47,341 nucleotides of DNA from Chara braunii (GCA_003427395.1 BFEA01000008.1:6642389-6689729), one strand, 5' to 3'. Positions 1 through 10,749 are shown, counted from the stretch's first letter. Numbers and translations: made by a program. Notes: a model not told the origin generated them from the letters alone.

Positions 1-104
1 CTCCGCAGACCACCGTCTCCCCTCCTTCCCCGCCACGACTACCGACGCATCGAGCCATTCGCTCAGCCCGTTGCAGCGAGCAGCTTGCTACTCGCGAGGA
101 CGAT

Positions 105-600
105 GTGTCCTCTCTTCTGGACTTGAACATGCTCCAGGCTCGTCAGGAGCGACTCACCCTCCATGTCGCTGCACTGTGTCGCCTTCTCGCCATCCTCTCT
201 GACCCTGATCGCACCCTCCCTAAAATCCCAGTACCACTCGGGACCTCCACGAGGGTGTACTCAGCGCTGTGGGATTCCGGTTCTCAGGGCGATTTCATTC
301 ACCCACGCGTGGTGAAGGAAGCCCGCTTACCCACGACAGGGTCTCCGACTCCCATCTCCGTTACCCTAAGGGATGACAAGACCCAGCGCTTCTTTGATCA
401 GACGGTCACCGACCTCCCCTTCTTCCTCACTCTCGAGCCGATTGATCGTTCCCCAGCGTCTCGTCACCACCGCTCCTCTGCACATTCTCGGCACTCCGTG
501 GTCTCGTCGGTTCCGCAGCATCGAGGCCGATTGGGCGACTAATACTCTCGTTCTCAAAACGAAGTGTGGACAGACGTATCACATACCTTTCATAGGTACC
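105..600 (+). pseudogene. Element A retropepsin-like aspartic protease, frameshifted
   Basis: The enzyme would cleave the gag-pol polyprotein. The first half, in the frame starting at 105, has the active-site core LWDSGSQGDFIHP near residues 55-67, with the D-S-G triad typical of retropepsins. The second half is in another frame (that of 373) and has the flap-distal HILGTPW and the downstream DWATNTL typical of clan AA retroelement proteases. The crossover lies between about 450 and 480. Either frame alone gives only half a fold, so no active enzyme is expected. The start at 105 is only the first methionine of the open frame, not a true N-terminus. Confidence 0.82.
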
Positions 601-1971
601 ACGGCGATACCACGCCCCGATCCTCCTCCCCCGGAGCCTTCAGTGCCCACACCACCCCCCTCTATCACTGTCACCTCGCCTCGGCAGTTCGCTCACTTCA
701 TTCGACAGGACGACGTCACCTTCTTTATGGTGGACGTGACGGATCTCTTAAAATATAATCCACCCTGTCCCGACGCCGAGCTCATCCCTCTGGAGCCAGA
801 TCCTCCCTCTATCTCCATGGCTCCCATCTCTACTTCCGTCCCTCCACCGTCCGTCGAGTCCACCCCGCCGTCGGGCGCTGACCCTGACGCTGAGGAACTC
901 GCACGATATACGGCTTACCTGGAGCCCACAGTTCGTGACATCATCCGAGAGTACCACAACGTTTTCCCATCGTCGTTCTCGTACGCCGGCATCCCACCGA
1001 TGCATGATGTCGAGCACTCCATTCAGCTTGTGCCTGACTATCGTGTTCACCATCAGGCACCCTATAGACTCTCGATTCCCGATGCCACCGAACTCAAGCG
1101 TCAACTTGAGGAGCTCCTGAGACTGGGTTTCATTAAACCCAGCAACTCCCCGTGGGGTGCACCCGTCCTCTTTGGTCGCAAAGCGGATGAAACTCTCCGT
1201 CTCTGCATCGACTATCGTGGTCTCAACCGCTACACGGTTAAGAACAACTACCCCATGCCTCGCTCCGATGAGCTGTTCGACCGCCTAGCAGGCAGCCGCT
1301 TCTTTACGAAGATTGATCTTCGTAGCGGTTACCATCCGATCCGCGTCGCTGCAGCCGACCAGCCGAAGACCGCGTTTCGATCGCGCTTCGGCCACTACGA
1401 GTTTACGGTGATGCCATTCGGCCTCACCAACGCACCCGCCACCTTTCAGAGGGTGATGAACGACATCTTCAGGGACATCCTGGAGCAATACGTTCTCGTT
1501 TACCTCTACGATATCGTGGTCTACAGTCGTACCCTTGAGGAGCACCTCAGACACGTTCGCGACGTCCTTGATCGCTTGCGCAGACATGGCTTCTACGCCA
1601 AGCTCAGCAAGTGCCGCTTTGCCCAGCACAAAGTGGACTTCTTAAGACATTACGTGTCTGACGAGGGTCTCCACATGGACGACGCGAAGATCACTGCTAT
1701 TGCGGAGTGGCCTGCTTCCACATCCGCCAAACAGCTTCGCAGCTTCCTAGGCCTGACCAGCTACTATAGCAACTCTATCCGGGGATACGCTAAGTATTCC
1801 TACGTCCTTACCTCCACCCTCCTCCGGAAGAACCCACCGTGGGCTTGGACACCCTTCCACGAGCACGCCTTCCGCGCCCTCAAGAAGGCGGTGACATGTG
1901 CACCGGTTCTTCACCTACCCGATTTTGATCGCCCGTTTATCCTTACCACCGATGCGTCAGACTTGTTGTAG
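601..1971 (+). pseudogene. Element A reverse transcriptase, catalytic motif mutated
   Basis: The open frame runs 373-1971 (532 codons); RT proper starts near 1060. Visible RT motifs, numbered in this frame: LCIDYRGLN (about 277), FTKIDLRSGYH with the first catalytic Asp (about 311), MPFGLTNAPATFQRVM (about 348) and the YxDD box at 1501-1527. The box reads YLYDIVVYS, so the first Asp of the metal-binding pair is Tyr and polymerase activity should be lost. The thumb/connection follows with SFLGLTSYYS. The frame ends at a stop inside TTDASD, the first strand of RNase H. A Pro/Ser-rich linker of about 100 residues separates protease from RT. Confidence 0.93.
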
Positions 1972-2440
1972 GAGCAGTGCTTTCTCAGGTCTTCCCCTCC
2001 TCTCTTGATTCCTCTCATCCTCGTATCCCTCGCTTCCCACCACCTACCCCTACCACTGCTTTCCGACTGACGCCTTCTCGTCCAGCTTCTGACGAACCTT
2101 CTATTGACTATTCTCCTACCATCGTCGAGGACGGCACTGTCGAGACTCGCTCAGGTGATTGTCCGATAGCCTTCTACTCCCGTCAACTCCTGCCCGCCGA
2201 GATGAACGTGAGGTTCTCGCAGTAGTTTATGCCGCTCGGCACTGGCGTCACTACCTGCACGGGGCACCATTCACGGTACGCACAGACAACTCTATTGTCC
2301 AGGCTTTTCTGACAAAGCCGAAGCTCACTCCTCGACAGGCTCGCTGGTGGCGCGACCTATCCGAGTTTAGTTTCACCACTGAGCACATCAAGGGTGAGAC
2401 TAATCGGGTCGCAGATGCCCTCTCCCGGCGCCCTGACCAT
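1972..2440 (+). pseudogene. Element A RNase H, frameshifted, with internal insertion
   Basis: The domain would degrade the RNA of RNA/DNA hybrids during reverse transcription. It starts with TTDASD just before 1971, continues in another frame as GAVLSQ (about 1974), resumes with [15 protein letters not shown] (about 2160-2205) and moves to a third frame at about 2207 for [24 protein letters not shown] and [12 protein letters not shown]. Between GAVLSQ and PIAFYSR lie about 60 Pro/Ser/Thr-rich residues that ordinary gypsy RNase H lacks, where normally only a short loop joins the first two strands. The domain is not expected to be active. Confidence 0.86.
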
Positions 2441-3253
2441 GACCAGGAGCACATCCAGCTCTCTTCCATCTCGGTCACCACCGTCCACCACTCGGTGACC
2501 GACGAGTTTCGCACTCAGTACCGCCACTGCCCCGACTATCGCGACATCCACGCGACCCTTCGGAGTGGCAAGACCGTCCCGAACTACTCTCCCGGGGACA
2601 ACGGTCTTGTGTACGGGCACGGTTCACAGGGCACCAGAGAGCCCCGTATTTGTGTTCCCTCCACTGGACAACTACGTGTCCGAGCAGTAGCAGAGTTCCA
2701 TGACCAGGCAGCTGCCGGTCATATGGGCTTCCACAAGACGTTGGCTCGTGTGAGCCGCCTGTACGTCTGGCCGAAGTGCAAAGACTTTGTGAAGGACTAC
2801 GTCGCAGAGTGTCCCACCTGTCAGGAGGTGAACAGTGCGAACCACCTGCCTTATGGTTTGCTCCAGCCTCTTCCTATCTCTGAGGGTCGTTGGCAATCCA
2901 TCTCGATGGACTTTATCGGTCCTCTTCGTCCTCCGACCCCTCGCGGTCATGATGCTATCCTGGTCGTCGTCGACCGCTTCACGAAGCGTGCACGCTTTGT
3001 TCCGTGCCGCTATGCCATCAGTGCACGTGAGGTCGCCGACATCGTATTTGACCGAGCCGTGTGTGACCACGGCTTACCTCTGAGCATCATATCTGACCGT
3101 GACCCGCGCTTTACCAGCCGATTCTGGCGACGGCTCCACGAGGTGTACGGCACTCAGCTCCGCTTCTCCTCGTCTTACCATCCTCAGACTGATGGTCGAC
3201 CCTCCATAGGCACGCACCAACATGCGAGCGTGCTGCAAGTGCTGCCTAACTAG
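2441..3253 (+). pseudogene. Element A integrase, C-terminally decayed
   Basis: Integrase inserts the cDNA copy into the host chromosome. The N-terminal HHCC zinc domain is visible as H-x5-H-x3-H in [15 protein letters not shown] (about 2692-2738) and C-x2-C in ECPTCQ (about 2807-2825). The catalytic core shows SMDFIGPL (first Asp, about 2903) and ISDRDPRF (second Asp, about 3089). The third acidic residue should follow YHPQTDG (ends near 3198), but the frame is lost there and ends in unrelated residues at 3253. The catalytic Glu and any GPY/F or chromodomain are missing. Confidence 0.9.
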
Positions 3254-3363
3254 GGCGTGAGGGTCGGCGAAGGTCGAGGGCCTAACTCGAGCCCGGTCAT
3301 AGGAATTTCAAAAAGGAATTTCGACCATGCAAGGGAACAAGGGAGCCTGGTATATTGGGCGCA

Positions 3364-3707
3364 CCTAGTTGCAAAAAGGAATTTCAAACAAAGCAATTTC
3401 CGAGAGCCCCCGGGGGCTCGACAACAGTTAAAAATTCAAAAAGATTCTCCCGCGCGACGATCGCGCCAGAATTTCATTGCCCACAGCAGAACAAGAAAGA
3501 AGCTATGTCAACAATTATCTTTCGCGCTCGCTAAGACACGATCAACTACCAACCGTCGCAAGACAACCCAACCTCAATTCCACAGAGAAAGGCAAGCAAA
3601 GCAAAAACACTGATGCAATTCACCCGGCCATCCTGACTCAACCCATTTCAACCCCTGACATAGCCTTGTGTAGAAGATCGAGCGGTTGCAGAAAGTAGTT
3701 CGTTACA
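3364..3707. repeat. Direct repeat, left copy (LTR candidate of element B)
   Basis: This 344-bp segment matches 13270-13615 in the same orientation at roughly 85-90% identity by eye. Both start CCTAGTTGCAAAAAGG and end at a ...ACA. The pair brackets the coding part of element B, as LTRs would. Against this, the bases just inside (3708 onward) are not a clear polypurine complement, and no primer-binding site is obvious beside the right copy. The alternative is two independent copies of a short dispersed repeat. Confidence 0.6.
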
Positions 3708-4149
3708 TATTTGACGCTCAGGGGGTTCCAGTCTTCAGCAAGCTCCTGCTTGCTCCTTCAATCATCCGTTGATCTCCGACGATGGACGCGGAGTTTGACA
3801 CGTGCCACTTACCGTAAGATGAGAGTGTGGAAGTCATGCAGGTGGCATTCACGACTCCGATCTAAAGGTTGTCGGGGAAAGGTAGCCTGATGACGGGAGG
3901 AGGCGGAGGAGGGTGAGCTTGAGGGAGGGGTGGCAGAAAGCGGTTTCGTTCTCGATCCTCAGTGGGGAGTCAAGTGTAATGGACGGTGCAATGTATGCAG
4001 GGGAAGCGATGATCCTGGTGAGGGAGGGAGGCGAGGTAATCGGGATAGAGGGTGCACAAGGTGCGGGGGATCGTGGTGTGAAGGTTCTCGTAACCTTTGC
4101 ACACGGGGATTACGCCCGAGATGATATGATATATTTCTGTATTGTTATA
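3708..4149. other. Non-coding stretch beside element B
   Basis: Between the left direct repeat and the end of the element B coding region I recognise no gene or RNA. It may be the 3' untranslated part of element B. Open frames here have no family features. Confidence 0.4.
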
Positions 4150-4152
4150 ATC

Positions 4153-5847
4153 TCACCATGCCGCGCAGAAGAGGAGGACGTGGAGGGGGAAAGTGGTTAT
4201 GATGGAGCGAGTGGAGGCGTGCGGAAAGACGGTGACACCGAGACATGTAGAATAGAGTTGGTGGAAGAGGGAAGGGAGGAAAGGATGCCAGTCGGAGAGA
4301 AACGGGGATCGACCTGGGATCTGATGGATGGCGAGGAAATCAAGGGTACGACGGGATAATGACCGGGAACGAAGACCGAGTGCCCGCATCTCCACGTAGG
4401 TGAACGGTGGGCCCCTGTGGTGGAGGGGATTGAGCCGGCGTTGGACTTGTTCTGCGGCGTCTACTTCTAGATCCCTCCGTGGTGGCGATGCCATCTCCTC
4501 CGGACTCCTCTCACGGTGGCTCTGGGTTGCGCACCGGATCGTCTTGTAGCGGCCGCCCGTCCAACTCCTGCACTGGGCGCTTCCCTTCTGCCCTCTCCCG
4601 TTGCCTTTGAGTCACTGCCTCGTCTTCCTCCTTGTTCCGTTCGCCAGAGCTGCCTGATTCGTCCGACCCACTTTCCTCCGGTCCGTCCTCCTCAGATTTG
4701 TGATAATCTGGGTCATCTGAACTGACCTCCGATTCCTCCTCTTCGTTCACGTTTTCCCTCTCCTCCTCTTCATCTACCTCCTCTTCATCTACCTCCTCTT
4801 CTTCCCCCACCTCCGTTCTTCGGATGATCGGATCCCATAGAGTGATATCGGTCACATCAAATGACCAAATAGTCGCCCGAAGACGGGAGGTAGATGTTAT
4901 CGCTGTTGAGCTCCGTGCACGTGGACCACAGTAGTTGTGGTGCCAATGTACGAGGGAGCACAACTGGTGTGGGTCGCTCGTCACAGCGTGAAAGGATCTC
5001 CAGAGGCAGATCGTCTAGGAGTTGGGCCAAGAGCACCAGAACTTCGCTCGTAATTGACTCGAGATGTCCGTCCCGCACCTTCCAGAAGAGTATCCCCAAC
5101 AGTTCTCCCTCCGTGTCTGTCCTCCAAGCTTGGACGATCAACAACTCAACCTCATCATTGGGAACTACGTCTTCCTCCTCTTTATCCGCCGGCTCGGCCC
5201 AATGAAACACCAGCTCGAGAAGGCAAAAGTTGAGTGCGACGTACGTGTGCCACCACTCCGTCCACTTACTCGCGTCCAAGATTGGCACGTCCACCCGTCT
5301 GATTCAAAAGGAGAGGGAAGTGGCTGTGGCGGAGTACCAGAAGGTGGGGAGATCGGAAGGAAGCTCGAAGGTCGAAAGGCGGTGCCGGTTCATTGAGGCA
5401 GCGTGAAAGGAAGAAGTTGCAGGAGGACGATCTCTGGCGCGTCAGGAGAGATCCGGAGTTGGCTGAGATCAATATCGTTCGTGGAGTTGATCTGATCGCC
5501 AAGTAGTGCTAACAACTGGACCCAGGCGGCCGTAAGATCCGGTGCCCAGAATTGCAGCTGTCAAAAGATGCCTTTATGAGGCGCCGGGTGTAAGGCCGTA
5601 AGGTCGCCGGTGAAGGCAACAACCACTGTCACGTGGCTGACGCCTGGTGGAGACAGCCGCAGAAAGGCCGACGCCTCCACCAACACTCTCGCCTGCTCGC
5701 TGGTTCGTGCGAACCGAAATCATACCGCCGCATGGACAGCCGTCATGTTGAAGAAAGTCGCGAATCGAAGCAGATCTGGACTTAATTATGACCGCTGCAC
5801 CTGCCGAATCGACGAAATAGACCCCCCGGGTTTCATTCGTCGTTCGT
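4153..5847 (-). pseudogene. Element B additional ORF after integrase, function unknown
   Basis: Minus-strand coding continues for about 1.7 kb beyond the integrase in changing frames, originally perhaps 500-560 codons. The upstream part (about 5850-5400) has a VDSAGAAVIIKSRSAS stretch and ALLGDQINSTNDIDLSQLR. The middle (5294-4857) has PILDASKWTEWWHTYVAL. The next piece, after a frameshift near 4870, has VTDITLWDP followed by a long Glu/Asp/Ser tract and QRERAEGKRPVQE (4984-4511). The last piece is 4494-4153. No signal peptide, obvious transmembrane helix or envelope hallmark is visible. From memory it resembles predicted Chara braunii proteins; unverified. Confidence 0.65.
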
Positions 5848-7556
5848 TCATGACTTGCTTAGTAGAAACACTCGTGGCGATGGGAGAGAAGGTGGAGATG
5901 AAGGCGGAAAAGAAGGAGAATCAGAATATTCGAGTTCGAGGTCGTCGCCTTCCTCTTCGGAATCGAAGGAAGATGTGGACGAGGGGCGAGACGGAGGAGG
6001 AGGCAAGGGACGAAGGTAGGACACGTGTCGAATGATCGGTCGAGCCGATCGACTTCCCGAGACTTCTGGCGCAAGCTGCACCGTATTCACCCCGCTAGGA
6101 CCAAGCTCAACTACGTAAAATCGTCCGAAGAATCGTGGCGCTAACTTGCCCTGGCGAGCACATTTCCTCATCTGCACTATGTCCCCTAATTTATATTGGG
6201 GCCGAGGCCCAACATTCCCATTTCGTGCCTCGTAGCTCCGGACCTGTCGTCCGTGGGACATTTCGGTCATTCGCTGTCTTTTTCGGGCCAAAAGAGGGAG
6301 GGTTTTTTCCATCAACTCTAAATGGCGTTGGGACTTGTCCTTGACCGTGACCCTCATGGTTCTTCATGCTAGGGTCGTTTCGCCGTTCAGGCTCGATAGA
6401 GCCACACAGGCCAAACTATTAGTCCGTAGCTGAAAAGGGGTCAGGTCGGTGGACTCAGGAGGGGTTCCCCGCTGGATAGCCAGGATATGGTCTACGATAT
6501 CGGGCCAAGGCCTTGTGTCTCTGGCCGCAATATTTCGCCACAAGGCCGTCTTGATTAACCTATTTGCGTTTTCTATCAGTCCATTCGATTGCGACATATG
6601 GGGGGCCGTATTACGGATGGAGACGCCATGTATGACTAGGCTCCTCAAAACTTCTCCTCAGATTTCTGCCCTGTTGTCCGTTAAAATTTCCTCGGTATCC
6701 TGATGCATTCCGAGGAAACGGTTGACATACCGCAGGATTTCCGCCGTCTGTCGCGTTTTGCATGGGTAGGCCTCAATCCATTTTGAGAAATGATCCACGA
6801 ATACCAAAAGAATTGAATACTCGCAGCTATTCGGTCCAGGGGGCACAATAATGTATGTCGTATCCATGTTAACCCTTTGGAATGGCCGTTCGACTACAGT
6901 GGGCACTATCAACCTAGGCGGCTGAATCGACGCCTTATCCGCTGCGCAGACGGGATAATTTTTAACAATGAATTTAACATAGTCCCGGATATTGGACCAG
7001 TACCACTCGTTTATGTCAATTACGGCCTCCGTGATTCTGACAGCAAAGTGAGCGGCAGTTTCCTCGTGGGTCGACTTAACCAAGTCGTACCTCATGAATG
7101 GATGAGGCGCTGACATCCAGATCCCACTGCCATTAGTCTTTCGTTTTTCTAGTCGCCTGTCGTTCCATCGGTAATTCCGTGCCCTTTCAATACCCGCAAC
7201 TATTCGGTCCAGGGGGCATAATAATGTCTGTCGTATCCATACTAACCCTTTGGAGTGGTCGTTCGACTACAGTGGGTATTATCGACCTAGGCGGCTGAAT
7301 GGGCGCCTTATCCGCCGCACAGACGAGACAATTTTTAACAATGAATTTAATATTGTCCCGGATATTGGACCAGTACCACTCGTTTTTGTCAATTGCGACC
7401 TCCGTGATTCTGACAGCAAAGTGAGCGGCAGTTTCCTCGTGGGCCGGCTTAACCAAGTCGTACCTCATGAATGGATGAGGCATTGACATCCAAATCCCAC
7501 TACCATCAATCTTACGGTTTTCTAGCCGTTCGTCATTCCATCAGTAATCACGTGCC
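5848..7556 (-). pseudogene. Element B integrase, frameshifted and partly duplicated
   Basis: The zinc-binding start appears twice because of a tandem duplication (HEETAAHF as H-x4-H, then C-x2-C as CLVC or CPVC). The core gives NMDTT (first Asp), ILTDNRAEI (second Asp, near 6660), then after a frameshift HMSQSNGLIENANR with the catalytic Glu (about 6575). All three DDE residues are thus visible, but split over two frames. The 6357-5848 frame holds a GPY/F-like module (YKLGDIVQM, then KLAPRFFGRFYVVELGPSG) and an acidic, Ser/Pro-rich tail. No chromodomain is recognised. Confidence 0.88.
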
Positions 7557-7561
7557 CTTTC
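6816..7561. repeat. 373-bp tandem duplication inside element B integrase
   Basis: 6816-7188 and 7189-7561 are head-to-tail copies with an exact 373-bp offset, for example at CTATTCGGTCCAGG (6827 and 7200). The unit spans the HHCC domain up to the first catalytic Asp region. The copies differ by roughly 10-12% by eye, so the duplication is old. 373 is not a multiple of three, so the copies are in different frames. Confidence 0.93.
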
Positions 7562-9924
7562 GTTAGCTCACTGTTGAGCACATCGGTCCGACACCGCACA
7601 AGGCAGCGCGGGACCCTCCCGGCCGCGTCATGCAGGAGTTGATCTAAATCCTCGTCGCGAATATACATGGAGCTTCCGCAAGCCGCTCCGGCCGAGTGCG
7701 CCAACCATACCTCTCGCACGAGTTTTTCTCCTTAACTCCTAACTTACTAATCTCCTACTCGCCCGTACGTGAAACCCCCACAACTCTACTCCCCTCAACC
7801 GATTTCATCGAGAAACGACTAAGTTTCACGATGACCATTCCCCCCTATTTCCACCATCGCCTCTACTCAGCGCACTTCGTCTTCCTTTCACCTTGCTTTC
7901 TACTCACTTTCCCCTTAGAGTAAGCATAGATTTGTATTCACTATCCCTTAGAACCCTTCTTCCAACCTTCACTCTACTCGATTCTATCAAGAATTGAGCA
8001 TTATCTCGGTTCTTTTCTCACCTTGCCCCCCCCCTTTTCGCCATAGCTTGACACACCCTGTTTCTCCTACTAACTCCCTATCTACTGACTATCCACTAAA
8101 ACTGATTTTAGTTTCGGGGTCGCCCACCCCGAAACCCCCAACTCGGGTCTTCCCTCGCCCTATTTCGTCAAGAATTGGGTGAGGTGTTCATTCTTTCCTC
8201 CGCCGAGTTCATCCTTTCCATCTCCGCCATCCCTCGCTCAATCTGCATGTACCCAACGCGAGTCCTCGTCCGGATTCATTCTCCTTCCTACACCATCGGC
8301 TCCCCTTCGTTAGTTAAACTACCTTTACCATTGCCCGTCTCCGTCATCAATTCTCCTCTATCTCCTCACGCACCTACCACAACTGCCTGTCCGGGTCCAG
8401 CTCCCCTTCCATCGCTGCCTTTACTCTATGTCGGGCAGTCTTCCGCCAGCCCGTTCTTCACTTCGTCCCGTCCGTGCCCGTTATCATTGTTGTCATAACG
8501 CTCGGTAACGCAGTCGGTCAGTAGGCCTGCTCACTAACTCTTGGCCGCCTCTGCGGAAGACTACAGGGAAAAATCCCGCCACTGGACGGACCTATTAGTC
8601 TTTCGCCACTATAACTCTGACCTGACAATTGTAACTACGCATCATTACGGATGCGCCCCCTACCGATTTTCCCTACATTTGCTCTGCCTGGCAGAGCCCT
8701 TCCTTCTTTTAGGCTCCCAACGGGCGGCCTACACACAGACAGCGGACCCAAAGTCAACGTCGCGAACCCGCGGCAAACCTCAGGCGAGGCGGGCCCAAGT
8801 GCAGGTCTTAGTGGTAGTAGCAGTGCTCAAATAATAACTCTGAAGACCGATGTGGAGAAGATTGCACCAGCCAGTTGGGCACTCGACAAGAGTGCGCACC
8901 TCCTCACTATACTCTGGGTCGTTGTCTGCCTCCTTAGGCTGTGACGGGCATGCCTACTCAAGCCTCTTTGCGACAGTTAGTGGTTTGACGGATGTAGCAC
9001 TCGACGATTGTTCCCGCCGCTGAGGTTTCCTCTGCGTCGTAGGTCAAATCACCCACTGACCCACATGCACGTTAAACTCCTCAGTGCATGTTTCAAGTCA
9101 AGGGATTTTCGGCAGCATTCTGAACACGCGGAATCCGAATGGGCCTGTCAACGGAGGCGCATACTCAAGGTCCTCGACTGCCGTAACGGCCACCCATGGC
9201 CGGTGTAATACCGACGGTCAAAGCATAAAATTAAATAGCGAAAATCGATAAATAATAAAATACTCATGACAATTCTAATCGTCAAAATACGATGAACCGA
9301 GGGAAAAAGAAATTGCTAATACCGTTTCGCCATCGCCGACGGTAAAACCAAGTGGAATAACCCCCGCTGGGCTCTCGTCCCCATCGGTCCTTCCACGCTA
9401 CTCTGATATTCTCGCGTCGTCGCCGCTCGACCTCGATCCCCGAATCTCTCCAATGAAAGCTCGATGCTATAACCAATAATGTTATGCCCAAGTCAGGGTT
9501 TAGCTATGACGGACGCCTAAATAAACGGATAATGCGCGATGCGCAGACCTACCAACACATTTTTAAAATCACATTGTTGTCGATGTCGTCCTCGCACATA
9601 CGCACTAGTCACAGGCACGGTCACCAATCATAAGACGAAATCCCTTTAATCCTAACTCAATCAGAAAATAAAAATCTGGTCGGTGATTACGCCGACTCTT
9701 CAATCATCAACAATTAAAAAGATCACGAGCGCCTCAAATCTGCGCGCCCACACACCCTTTACTCTCTTCAAACATTCAGTCAACGCAAACCACAGACGCT
9801 GTCGTGCCTCGCGCGAAATATTTAGACTTTTAAATCAAACTAATTTTTGTTGCCTGTAAAAACCAGGGCGGATACCCTTGTAAGGGTATTCGCCCCGACA
9901 CCGCCTCCGATCTTCCTTGGTGAA
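7562..9924 (+). mobile_element. Insertion nested in element B, related to 14.1-21.2 kb
   Basis: It separates the PHD-like finger of element B from its integrase and has no coding features of its own. Its left end (about 7590-7722) matches about 14165-14300 (GGGACCCTCCCGGCC, then CCAACCATACCTCTC). Its right part (about 9210-9905) matches about 20510-21190 in the same orientation, ending with a shared hairpin. The middle (7740-9200) is pyrimidine-rich with weaker resemblance to 19400-20480. I infer a solo LTR or shortened derivative of the repeat at 14-21 kb. Borders are approximate and no target-site duplication was found. Confidence 0.65.
9868..9893. repeat. Hairpin at end of nested insertion
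   Basis: GCGGATACCCTT and AAGGGTATTCGC form 12-base arms around GT, with one G:T-type mismatch. The same hairpin is at 21146-21171, at the equivalent place in the related copy, although the surrounding sequence has diverged. Confidence 0.85.
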
Positions 9925-10320
9925 TTATCGTAGGGAGTTTCCGACCACTGTAGCTATCAGGACGACATCCGTCCATACTTTGGCACGTCGAAATTGGCGT
10001 GTTTTTCCTAATCCTTCGGACGTGGCTTCGAGGAATCGAGCCTCCATCGAGATTTTGTCGGTGGGACACACGGGATATAACCAGGGTTTATCTGAGCTCC
10101 TGTATTGGATACAGGAGCCGTGAGCTCGGGAGGCACACTGCTGACAATCTATCCATTCAAGGTACCCTTCTCCACTAGGACGCATAGGAACCGAATATAC
10201 GTGCCATATTGCTTCGCAAAAGTAACAAAACTTGTCATGCAAGGAGAGAAAAGAAGAGGATGAGAGGGGGGAAAGGGGGCCCCTGGTATTACCTTCTCCA
10301 CCCATCGCCATCATGTCCAC
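9925..10320 (-). pseudogene. Element B PHD-like zinc finger between RNase H and integrase
   Basis: This 131-codon frame continues from RNase H. It holds C-x2-C (CYFC, about residues 32-35), then about 23 residues, C-x2-C (CQQC), x4-H, x2-C (AHGSC) and, 14 residues later, WLYPVC. The spacing is that of a PHD finger (C4-H-C3), including the conserved Trp before the last pair. The first Cys of the last pair is Tyr here (Y-P-V-C), so the site is degenerate. PHD fingers usually bind histone H3 tails, so a role in choosing integration sites is possible, but that is inference. Confidence 0.6.
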
Positions 10321-10745
10321 GCGTTACTTCCTGAAAGGTCGGGGGAGAATGGCCACTTCTCCGTATGGTGGTCCCTTGGCTGGCTCCGGCTCCTTCCAAG
10401 ATGTAATCTCTTCACCTTTTGCCACCTTACTGGGCCGATGTAGCCGTGTCAACCCGTCTGCGTTCCCGTGTTTTTCCGTCTTTCGATGAATGATGTCGAA
10501 GTCGTACTCTTGTAGCCGGATAACCCATCGTCCAATTATGCCCGTGTAGTTGGTGAGCCTCTTGAGAGCCAGCAGGGGCTCGTGGTCCGTGGCGAGGAGG
10601 AACTTCTGTCCGTATAAATACGGATGGAAGTGTTGGATTCAACAGACGACCTCGTAGCACTCGCCTTGTGGGGCTGAATCGTTCCTCCTCTCGTCAGGTA
10701 CAACTCGCGAAGCGTACTTGATGATGTGTTCGCAGTCATCCTTCC
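10321..10745 (-). pseudogene. Element B RNase H, fragmented
   Basis: On the minus strand, pieces in more than one frame give LYGQKFLLATDHEPLLAL, then IGRWVIRLQEYDFDI and HGNADGLTRLHRP. These are the central Asp strand, the connecting helix and the C-terminal (G)NADGLSR motif of gypsy RNase H. The first strand follows RT as FILITDWQPE, where the expected TDAS is altered. Frame breaks lie near 10640-10750. Inactive. Confidence 0.85.
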
Positions 10746-10749
10746 CTTT

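Larger units (their letters stand above)
1..3253 (+). mobile_element. Ty3/gypsy retrotransposon A, decayed, left end outside window
   Basis: Plus-strand coding pieces follow each other in the gypsy order protease, reverse transcriptase, RNase H, integrase. That order (integrase after RNase H) separates Ty3/gypsy from Ty1/copia. The reading frame changes near 450-480, 1968 and 2207, so one continuous polyprotein cannot be made. The gag end lies left of the window. Recognisable integrase ends near 3200; a shifted-frame remnant (RTN then VLQVL) reaches about 3247. No chromodomain, polypurine tract or right LTR can be recognised. The element is a fossil. Confidence 0.93.

Noticed and set aside
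3913-4359. 148-codon plus-strand open frame
   Set aside because: It is antisense to the acidic minus-strand ORF at the end of element B; no independent support.
4153-5847. Envelope gene of a retrovirus-like element
   Set aside because: No signal peptide, transmembrane helix or cleavage site is visible; the protein is acidic and soluble-looking.
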